6,325 nt of DNA, taken from assembly GCA_016927125.1 (NCBI GenBank), contig JAFGNG010000284.1:1-6325 (forward strand). The letters run 5' to 3'. Origin of the DNA: Planctomycetota bacterium (GTDB lineage: Bacteria; Planctomycetota; SZUA-567; JAFGNG01). Under the pieces are notes generated by a model. The model saw only the letters and a list, made by a program, of their open reading frames with translations, made no database searches and was not told the DNA's origin. Positions 1-5,296 of this stretch are shown piece by piece. The translations under genes were made by a program, and so were the position numbers. Each line of letters begins with the position of its first letter. The stretch's first letter is position 1.

Positions 1-1
1 G

Positions 2-1261
2 AGGAGGCCGCTTCTCCTCTGGCTTATGCTTATCCTCTCCGTTTCTATCATTCACGCGGGCGACCTCTTGCCCGACCTGGACGATGATTTGCTGTCCCCG
101 GAAACAGTCGAGGAAAAAACTATTGCCGCTGCGGTGGATGACAGGGAGATCACCCTGGAAGAGGTTGTGAATATCTGGCAGCCAGCCTGGCGGAACACCA
201 TGGCGCGCTGCGAAGAAGGCACTCTTGATACCACCATGGCGGAACAGGAACTGCAGGTTGCCTGGGAAAGTTCTTTGGCGGAAGCAGTCCGTAATGAAAT
301 TTTCTACCGCGAGGCCAGCCTCTTCATTTCCGAAAAAATCAGTATGCAGGCGGAGAATATGAGTTCTGAGGAAAGCTATGGAAAGGATGAAGCGGCGGAG
401 GCCAACTACCAGTATCTCCATAACCGGGTCAAGGCGGCGGTAGAGCAGCAGATCGAAGATCTGGTGGCCACCAACATCCAGAATCATACCCAACGCGCGG
501 GCGGCAAGTCGCAGCTACTCGCCCTCCTGGCGGCAAGTAATACCACTTGGCAGGATTGGCGCGAACAGCTTCGCCGCCAGGTGATGATCTCCCTCTACCA
601 GAATGAATCCGTGCCCCTCACGGAGGGGACTGAATTCAGTCCCTCTGAAATCCGTGCCTATTACAAGCGCTATCAAAACGAATTCCTCTCCCCCCCGAAG
701 ATCCATTTCCGCCATATTTTTATAAATTTTGCTCACCATGGCGGGGAAGTCGGGGCGCGGAAACTTGCCAGTGAGATTATTAACCGTTTGCAGAAGAATG
801 AAATTTCATTCGACGCGGCGATCAAGGAATTCTCCGACGACGCCCCCAGCGTTGCCTGCGGAGGGCTCGACCCCATACCTGATGGTTTGGGTAATACCAT
901 GGAAGCGCTGGGTCCCGCGCGCCTCGCCTGGCTCTCAAAGGTGCGCGATGCTGCCGCGGTCATCCCGACCGGCAAAACCAGCCCCTTGTTATTGAGCGAA
1001 GCCGGCTGCCATATTATCCAGGTGCTCTCGCAGGAGCCGGGCGAATTGCTCCCCTTTTCCGATGCGCAGGAAAAGATTGTGGAGATTCTTTCCGCGCGCA
1101 AACGCCATGGTGAAGTCGAGGAACTCTACCAGAAGCTCCGCGCCAAGGCCAAGGTGCGGATTTTAATCCCTAATTATCCAGCAAAATATAGCTGGAGTGA
1201 GGTGCAACAGAATCCTGCGTTGCGACGTTCCATCAACCTTGAGCTCGGTAGTGGGCAATAA
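2..1261 (+). CDS. Exported SurA/PrsA-like peptidyl-prolyl cis-trans isomerase (PpiC/parvulin family), 5' end cut by window
   Basis: Parvulin-type isomerase that probably catalyses proline cis-trans isomerisation and chaperones secreted proteins outside the cytoplasm. Numbered from the first in-frame ATG (26), residues about 40-190 form a charged, helical SurA-like N-terminal region. Residues about 226-334 form the PPIC rotamase domain: HFRHIF (H230), a CGG motif at 278-280 and the family-typical ending CHIIQV (H329). The frame stays open to the left edge: the eight codons before ATG 26 read RRPLLLWL, which supplies the positive n-region and part of the hydrophobic core of a signal peptide. 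Cleavage would fall near IIHA/GD. Starting at ATG 26 leaves a core without positive charge, and the GAGGAGG at 1-7 is 18 bases away, too far for a normal ribosome site. The real start therefore probably lies upstream. The gene ends in TAA and converges on the sdpI-like gene with only 27 bases between. The family is clear; assignment to SurA, PrsA or PpiD is not. Confidence 0.85.
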   Translation, partial: RRPLLLWLMLILSVSIIHAGDLLPDLDDDLLSPETVEEKTIAAAVDDREITLEEVVNIWQPAWRNTMARCEEGTLDTTMAEQELQVAWESSLAEAVRNEIFYREASLFISEKISMQAENMSSEESYGKDEAAEANYQYLHNRVKAAVEQQIEDLVATNIQNHTQRAGGKSQLLALLAASNTTWQDWREQLRRQVMISLYQNESVPLTEGTEFSPSEIRAYYKRYQNEFLSPPKIHFRHIFINFAHHGGEVGARKLASEIINRLQKNEISFDAAIKEFSDDAPSVACGGLDPIPDGLGNTMEALGPARLAWLSKVRDAAAVIPTGKTSPLLLSEAGCHIIQVLSQEPGELLPFSDAQEKIVEILSARKRHGEVEELYQKLRAKAKVRILIPNYPAKYSWSEVQQNPALRRSINLELGSGQ

Positions 1262-1288
1262 GAGGATTTCCTGCTTCTTTGTAACAAC

Positions 1289-2011
1289 TCAACTTGCCTT
1301 GCGGTCAGGGTCATTCTTCCAAACCAAATATGAATAGGGCACCAGGATTATGGTTATGGCGATAGCTGAGCCAAGAATTAAGGCTACAAGCAATTTACCG
1401 CTTACGCCCCAAGCTCCGCTAAGCAAATACAAAATCCCAATAATTACAACGAGCCAACCTGCCATGCGATGGGTGCGATACCATGACAATTCACTCGATA
1501 AAGTCCACGGAGTACGGATACCAATAAAGAAGTTGCTCTTCACCTTACCCAAATAATTTCCCATAACCAGAAAGAGTATCCCCATCAGGCAAAGCATTAT
1601 AGTATTGATATTCAAATCAATACCAAAACCGATCGAGAGCATAAGCAGATAAACCGCCAGCATAAAACATGGATAGATTTTTAAAAGTACATTATAAACA
1701 CTCGCAGATTTTTCTATATTTTTCTTCCGTGGAGCAATCCTGGGAATATAAACAAGAAATGCTGACAAGGCTATGGTAATAATTGGCAGTAGCAGTAAAG
1801 CCTCAAACTTACCGCCATACCTATCTGGCTTACCATCCATTCCATAATGCACTGGAATCTTGCTGTCAGCAGGAAGCTCCCTCCACGCCCAGATAGCGAT
1901 GCAAAGCATCGCCGCAATAACCACTGCGATAACCACTTTGCTTGTCCGCGTAACCAGAAGCCGCCCTTCATCTCCTTCGCATACCTTATCTACAATATTA
2001 TTCTCCATCAT
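1289..2011 (-). CDS. sdpI: SdpI-like integral membrane protein (SdpI/YhfL family with DUF1648 motif), putative toxin-immunity protein
   Basis: A 240-residue polytopic membrane protein with about six predicted helices (near residues 25-43, 70-89, 109-131, 136-153, 184-200 and 206-230). Two family signatures are visible: the DUF1648 stretch IPVHYGMDGKPDRYGGK at 52-68 between helices 1 and 2, and the SdpI signature GNYLGKVKSNFFIGIRTPW at 151-169, followed by LSSELSWYRTHRMAGW. In B. subtilis SdpI confers immunity to the SdpC cannibalism toxin and sequesters the repressor SdpR at the membrane; the same role here is inference. The ATG-ATG start at 2011 has AGGAGG eight bases upstream, inside the end of the regulator gene, and the two genes overlap by 14 bases, so translation is probably coupled. 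A 24-residue hydrophilic N-terminal tail precedes helix 1. The gene is AT-rich compared with both flanks. No SdpC-like toxin gene is in the window. No intrinsic terminator is visible after the stop. Confidence 0.88.
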   Translation of the reverse strand: MMENNIVDKVCEGDEGRLLVTRTSKVVIAVVIAAMLCIAIWAWRELPADSKIPVHYGMDGKPDRYGGKFEALLLLPIITIALSAFLVYIPRIAPRKKNIEKSASVYNVLLKIYPCFMLAVYLLMLSIGFGIDLNINTIMLCLMGILFLVMGNYLGKVKSNFFIGIRTPWTLSSELSWYRTHRMAGWLVVIIGILYLLSGAWGVSGKLLVALILGSAIAITIILVPYSYLVWKNDPDRKAS

Positions 2012-2294
2012 CTTGTTCTCCTCCTGACAGTGAAATATCCAGACTATTCATGAGTGCGGTAATTACCTCTTGCAAAACCGTAGTATTTAAAAAATACGTT
2101 ATCGTGGTCGCCTTCTTCTCCCCATAAATCAAATCTGCCTCTTTCAAGATCGCAAAGTGGCGGGATAAGGTCGGTTTTGTAATCTCAAAATGCTCTGCCA
2201 ACTCACCCGCAGTCATGCCCTGCTTCCTTAGCAAATGCAAAATTCGCCTCCGGGTCGGATCTGCTAAAGCCTTATATACACTTATCTTAGCCAT
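1998..2294 (-). CDS. sdpR: ArsR-family winged-helix repressor, SdpR-type autorepressor
   Basis: A 98-residue transcription factor. The N-terminal helix VYKALADPTRRRILHLL (6-22) is the ArsR-family opening. The helix-turn-helix covers about residues 28-50 (MTAGELAEHF, then TKPTLSRHFAILKEADLI), the wing lies near 55-68, and a C-terminal dimer helix begins at LNTTVLQE (69-76), which closely resembles B. subtilis SdpR. There is no cysteine and no CxC metal-binding motif, so metal sensing is unlikely. By analogy it represses its own operon until the membrane partner SdpI recruits it away from DNA; that mechanism is inferred from Bacillus. It is the first gene of the pair and its TAA stop lies inside the start of sdpI. 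The ATG at 2294 is preceded by the purine run AGGGGGG as ribosome site. A 30-base palindromic operator and a strong promoter lie directly upstream, which supports autoregulation. Confidence 0.9.
   Translation of the reverse strand: MAKISVYKALADPTRRRILHLLRKQGMTAGELAEHFEITKPTLSRHFAILKEADLIYGEKKATTITYFLNTTVLQEVITALMNSLDISLSGGEQDDGE
2020..2025 (-). promoter_or_regulatory. Ribosome binding site of sdpI within the sdpR coding end
   Basis: Minus-strand AGGAGG, eight bases before the first ATG of the SdpI-like gene. It lies inside the last codons of the upstream regulator gene, which supports the 2011 start and translational coupling across the 14-base overlap. Confidence 0.75.
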
Positions 2295-2306
2295 ACACCC
2301 CCCTAT

Positions 2307-2336
2307 TATTTAGATATTTAGCTAAACATCTAAATA
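2307..2336. promoter_or_regulatory. 30-base palindromic operator of the sdpR-sdpI operon
   Basis: Outer arms TATTTAGAT (2307-2315) and ATCTAAATA (2328-2336) are perfect inverted repeats. They enclose a second perfect ten-base palindrome, TTTAGCTAAA (2317-2326), with the same centre. Only the pair at 2316/2327 (A and C) breaks symmetry, so 28 of 30 bases are paired. Each half also holds two direct copies of ATTTAG eight bases apart, compatible with two adjacent dimers. The site begins 13 bases upstream of the sdpR start codon, touches the predicted -10 and covers the predicted transcription start, as expected for a repressor site. Binding by the adjacent ArsR-family protein is inferred from location and symmetry. 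Confidence 0.75.
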
Positions 2337-2363
2337 TATATATCAATTCAAATGCACTGTCAA
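2335..2363 (-). promoter_or_regulatory. Predicted sigma-70 type promoter of sdpR-sdpI
   Basis: On the minus strand a consensus -35 TTGACA (2358-2363) is followed by a 17-base spacer and TATATA (2335-2340) as -10. TATATT at 19-base spacing is an alternative. An A-rich tract at about 2364-2385, directly upstream of the -35, resembles an UP element. The predicted start near 2328 lies within the palindromic operator. No terminator is visible between the comEC stop (2393) and this promoter, so comEC transcripts may also run into the pair. Confidence 0.7.
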
Positions 2364-2392
2364 TTGATTTTTTTATTTATATGAGAAGTTTT

Positions 2393-4879
2393 TTAAGGAT
2401 TGGATTGAACCATCCACCCATCCCCACCATAGGCTTTAACCTCAATCTCACCATCCCCTGCCCTAATCAGTCGAATTGCGCCCCATTTTCTGCGATTAAG
2501 AAATGGCTCCGGCACCTGTATCCCGATACCACATTGTACAAATACCGGGCCGTCACTGGCAAAGGAATTAACTCCTGTGAACTCCTCCTGGGTTTCTTCA
2601 TCCGTGTATTTATACGCCATCTTGAGTTGCTGGTCTTTCAGCCAGAATTTCTCCGGCCATTTGCGATCTCTTAATCTCAGAATTGTCGCTTGCGGAGTAA
2701 CAGGAAGCTTGGTCTTCGCCAACTCACGTATCAGCGACGACGCCCACCAGCTTTCTGTTACAGTAACGCATATTCCCTGATAATGGATTGTCCATGCCAG
2801 CAGGCGATCCTGATAGTCACGCGTCAAAATTATTTTGAGTCCCGGCACGCCCGGCACCTTGCCGCCCACAAAGGTTTTTATTCCTGCTATAGATGGTGAA
2901 GCACTGTCGCTGTCAATTCTTTGCACCATCATATACTCTGTATAGCTCGGATAAGCTCCGAATTGCTCACGCAGGAAGCGGAAAGGATTACCTTCTTCTT
3001 TTTCTGAAGATGGGTCCGGGATCTGGATAACGGTGCTAACCTGTCCGTGGTGTTGGCTGCGCAGGTATTCCACCACGTCTCCTCCGCCCCGGGGAAGGTG
3101 GCCAATAATCACCACTTCACCTTCAGCCGGTTCTATAACTGTGCACTCTCCCCATCCGGCAGGCATGACTGTAATCCGGTCTTGCGGTCGCGTGGGAGCA
3201 TCTTGCATAGAAATAACTATCCATGCAACGGCTGCAATTCCCGGCAGAATAAAGTGCCAGGAACGCAGACGCAGATACCTCCGCGCGAAGAAGGCGAAGA
3301 ATACTCCATAATAAAATGCAATCGCCCAGCCCGCCGGAGGATTGACCGGCAGCACCAGGTATGGCAGCTTGCCCACCGCCTCGGTGACCAGCAACAACAT
3401 TTGCACCGGCAAGGCGCAGAGAGTTGCAAAGCAAGGTGCGATTGCTTCCGGCAGGAACGCGGCAACCTGCAACAATAATCCTCCCAGCAGTACAATCGAG
3501 AGCCAGGGGATCACCAGGATGTTTAAAAACAGGGAGGAGAAGGCGAGCAGTTTGAAGTAATACGCTGAGAGTGGCCACAATCCAATCCACGCGGCAATCG
3601 CCAGCAGGAATAAACTCCACGCGTTTTTCAAACTCCGGTTAAGATACTTTCGCAGCTTACCATGAGATTTGAATTCCTCCTCCGCACTGTCTTGGCTGGC
3701 CCTGCCTTGCTCCAAAGTACGGAAAAGCTGCAACTCATGCCCCAACCGCGAGAGAAAGATTACTGCGGTAAAACTAAGGAGGAATCCCGCATCGGTCAGT
3801 GCTGGCGGGTTATGAAACAGGATGATGAGAGCGGCGCAGGCAAGGGCGTTGATCAGATTGCTCTTGCGGCTGATTAAAAATCCGCCGAGATATACTATCG
3901 CCATGATTGCGGCCCGGACCGCGCTCGGGCGTGCGCCGGAGATGCCGAGGTATAGCAGACAGATGATAATCGCCCCGGCTGCACTTACGCGGTGGGTGGC
4001 ACTGGCCTTACGCAGCAGCAGCCACCCTAGTCCAGCAACCAGTCCTACATGCAGGCCGCTGATTGCCAGCAGATGCCCGGTGCCGGTGCGGCGGAACTTC
4101 GCGCGGGTTTCCTGCGAAATCCCCTCCCGGTAACCAAAGAGGACTGCGGAGAGCACCTCGCCCTCTTCACCCGGAAGCAATTTTAAAGTATTACTGATTA
4201 AGCTCTCCCGAACCCGGAAGAGTAAATTATTAAGGGAATATATCTCTGCTTGTTGAATTAGCTCCACCTTGGAGGCCGTGGCGCTGCCGCAGACCCCCAG
4301 CCGCTGATGATAATCCGCCAGCAGGAATCCTCCCTCGAAGGGCCGGGGCTTGAGCGGCTGGACCTGCAGGTCCGCGGCAATTAGGTCGCCCGGTGTAATC
4401 CCGGCTATTGAATCGATGGGATCGTTTAAGTATAAAAGCAGGCGGGTTCCACCAAGCTGACTTGTCTCAAATTGTATATCCGGTTTATCTGATGATAATA
4501 GCGGTTGTGCACTATCAATTGCAACCACCATTCTGAAACTATCCGCGTAGCGTTCATTTTGATCATCACTATCGGGATAGACGGTATCTTCTTCCACATG
4601 CAGCCGCAGGTGTACCGTTGCTTCCAACCCTGCCAGTTGTATCCGCTGTTTCTCTTGATTTTGAAAAAGGTAATCGCTTCGCCAGTAAGCCCCGGCCGTA
4701 AAGAGCGCAATCGTTACCAGCAGCATGCCCCGGATCCTGCGCCCCTTGCCAAAACTGTAAGCGGCGGCCACGAGGAAGATTAACAGCCCGGCCCAGAGCC
4801 ACTGGCTCTCCCCTGCCCGCTGGGCCAGAATCCCCAGGATGGCTCCGAGAATCAGTCCGACTAAGGGCCGCGAGCGCAT
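2393..4879 (-). CDS. comEC: ComEC/Rec2-family DNA internalisation channel with degenerate C-terminal metallo-beta-lactamase-like domain
   Basis: Inner-membrane channel that passes single-stranded DNA into the cytoplasm during natural transformation. From ATG 4879 it has 828 residues. Three N-terminal helices (about 5-19, 26-43, 51-67) precede a soluble DUF4131/OB-fold-like region (about 70-215, including KPRPFEGGFLLADYHQRLG at 177-195). The competence domain begins at GHLLAISGLHVG (268-279), its hallmark, and continues with GARPSAVRAAIMA, DAGFLLSF and about nine further helices. The C-terminal part (569-828) aligns by position with the usual metallo-beta-lactamase domain, but DVGQGD is replaced by PAGWGE (573-578) and no HxHxDH motif follows (IQIPDPSSEKEEG at 618-630). 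An in-frame TTG at 4918 would add 13 residues, but it lacks a good ribosome site, whereas ATG 4879 has GGGAAG seven bases upstream and starts with the typical MRSRPL. It is the only recognisable competence gene here. Confidence 0.92.
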   Translation of the reverse strand: MRSRPLVGLILGAILGILAQRAGESQWLWAGLLIFLVAAAYSFGKGRRIRGMLLVTIALFTAGAYWRSDYLFQNQEKQRIQLAGLEATVHLRLHVEEDTVYPDSDDQNERYADSFRMVVAIDSAQPLLSSDKPDIQFETSQLGGTRLLLYLNDPIDSIAGITPGDLIAADLQVQPLKPRPFEGGFLLADYHQRLGVCGSATASKVELIQQAEIYSLNNLLFRVRESLISNTLKLLPGEEGEVLSAVLFGYREGISQETRAKFRRTGTGHLLAISGLHVGLVAGLGWLLLRKASATHRVSAAGAIIICLLYLGISGARPSAVRAAIMAIVYLGGFLISRKSNLINALACAALIILFHNPPALTDAGFLLSFTAVIFLSRLGHELQLFRTLEQGRASQDSAEEEFKSHGKLRKYLNRSLKNAWSLFLLAIAAWIGLWPLSAYYFKLLAFSSLFLNILVIPWLSIVLLGGLLLQVAAFLPEAIAPCFATLCALPVQMLLLVTEAVGKLPYLVLPVNPPAGWAIAFYYGVFFAFFARRYLRLRSWHFILPGIAAVAWIVISMQDAPTRPQDRITVMPAGWGECTVIEPAEGEVVIIGHLPRGGGDVVEYLRSQHHGQVSTVIQIPDPSSEKEEGNPFRFLREQFGAYPSYTEYMMVQRIDSDSASPSIAGIKTFVGGKVPGVPGLKIILTRDYQDRLLAWTIHYQGICVTVTESWWASSLIRELAKTKLPVTPQATILRLRDRKWPEKFWLKDQQLKMAYKYTDEETQEEFTGVNSFASDGPVFVQCGIGIQVPEPFLNRRKWGAIRLIRAGDGEIEVKAYGGDGWMVQSNP

Positions 4880-4959
4880 GCAGTGCTTCCCGCAAGAAAT
4901 GGCAAAATCTGGCAACAAGGATTATCTTCAAAAATTTCCAACACCATTAAGCTAACAGT

Positions 4960-4986
4960 TTTATAAAGACGCAGGGCTATCGTCAA
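4960..4986 (-). promoter_or_regulatory. Possible promoter of comEC
   Basis: Minus-strand TTGACG (4981-4986) and TATAAA (4960-4965) are separated by only 15 bases; TAAAAC at 17-base spacing is an alternative -10. The leader to the ATG at 4879 would be about 70-75 bases. The boxes are good but the spacing is suboptimal, so this is tentative. The stretch from 4880 to 5016 shows no other recognisable element. Confidence 0.3.
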
Positions 4987-5016
4987 GCCTCCTTGTCATA
5001 ATAAGGCTTGCGAAAA

Positions 5017-5130
5017 ATGAGCTTAGGTGAGCAACAATTAGAAGTTAAACCGGAAATCAACCCAGAGCGTTTTTTGCTTGCATACAGCCTGATTGTGGTT
5101 ATATTGTGTCTTGCCGCATTTTTCCTTTAG
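5017..5130 (+). CDS. Possible 37-residue single-pass membrane protein, unknown function
   Basis: A short ORF, ATG 5017 to TAG 5130, encodes 37 residues. Residues 1-18 are hydrophilic and mainly acidic (MSLGEQQLEVKPEINPER). Residues 19-37 (FLLAYSLIVVILCLAAFFL) are an uninterrupted 19-residue hydrophobic segment that ends exactly at the stop codon, giving a tail-anchored topology. A charged head followed by a membrane-length helix is unlikely in random DNA but not proof of coding. The ribosome site is weak (AAGG at 5003-5006, ten bases away) and no convincing promoter precedes it. It lies divergent from comEC and ends 16 bases before tRNA-His. I recognise no family. Alternatives are non-coding leader DNA or the promoter region of the tRNA gene, whose candidate boxes lie within this ORF. 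Confidence 0.35.
   Translation: MSLGEQQLEVKPEINPERFLLAYSLIVVILCLAAFFL
5078..5105 (+). promoter_or_regulatory. Candidate promoter of tRNA-His
   Basis: TTGCAT (5078-5083), a 16-base spacer and TATATT (5100-5105, five of six matches to the -10 consensus). The start would be near 5112, leaving a leader of about 35 bases before the tRNA. The -35 is weak and the site overlaps the hydrophobic-segment codons of the small ORF, so the call is tentative. Confidence 0.3.
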
Positions 5131-5147
5131 GAGTAAGTGCGTTTATG

Positions 5148-5223
5148 GCGGGGATAGCTCAGTTGGTAGAGCACTTGACTGTGGCTCAAGTGGTCGCGGG
5201 TTCGAATCCCGTTCCTCGCCCCA
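5148..5223 (+). tRNA. tRNA-His (anticodon GTG), with encoded G-1 and CCA
   Basis: A complete cloverleaf. The acceptor GCGGGGA (5148-5154) pairs with TCCTCGC (5213-5219). The D stem is GCTC/GAGC, and the anticodon stem CTTGA/TCAAG encloses the loop CTGTGGC with GTG at 5181-5183. The variable loop is TGGTC, and the T arm is GCGGG-TTCGAAT-CCCGT. The discriminator is C73 (5220) and the preceding base is G (5147), the G-1:C73 pair that is the histidine identity element recognised by HisRS. CCA is encoded (5221-5223). An intrinsic terminator follows directly. Confidence 0.97.
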
Positions 5224-5230
5224 AAAATCC

Positions 5231-5268
5231 CTGGCCGATAGACAGCCCTTGTTTGTCGGCCAGTTTTC
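5231..5268 (+). terminator. Rho-independent terminator after tRNA-His
   Basis: CTGGCCGA (5231-5238) pairs perfectly with TCGGCCAG (5256-5263). The stem extends inward through TAGACA and TGTTTG with two G-U pairs, giving about 14 pairs around a small loop (GCCCT). TTTT follows at 5264-5267. It separates the tRNA transcript from the downstream glycosyltransferase gene. Confidence 0.85.
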
Positions 5269-5296
5269 TAATTCTATCAGGCATAGGGATGTTACG

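Noticed and set aside
1262..1288. Possible bidirectional terminator between the convergent isomerase and sdpI genes
   Set aside because: Only a four-pair AGGA/TCCT stem is present, without a convincing T-run; there is no support for an intrinsic terminator.
3047..4133. Several plus-strand ORFs of 71-143 residues opposite comEC
   Set aside because: They lie antisense to the conserved competence domain, have arginine/serine/proline-rich shadow compositions and no recognisable motif.
4880..4918. TTG start at 4918 giving a ComEC with 13 extra N-terminal residues
   Set aside because: A rare start codon with no good ribosome site, and the added residues do not look like a ComEC N-terminus; ATG 4879 has a better ribosome site and the expected MRSRPL beginning.
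4985..5009. Inverted repeat AAGCCT/AGGCTT upstream of the small ORF as a regulatory hairpin
   Set aside because: The stem is only six pairs with a 13-base loop and no U-run; it is no stronger than expected by chance.
5148..5223. tRNA-His as an integration site for a mobile element
   Set aside because: No duplicated tRNA 3' end, integrase gene or phage-like gene is visible in the window.
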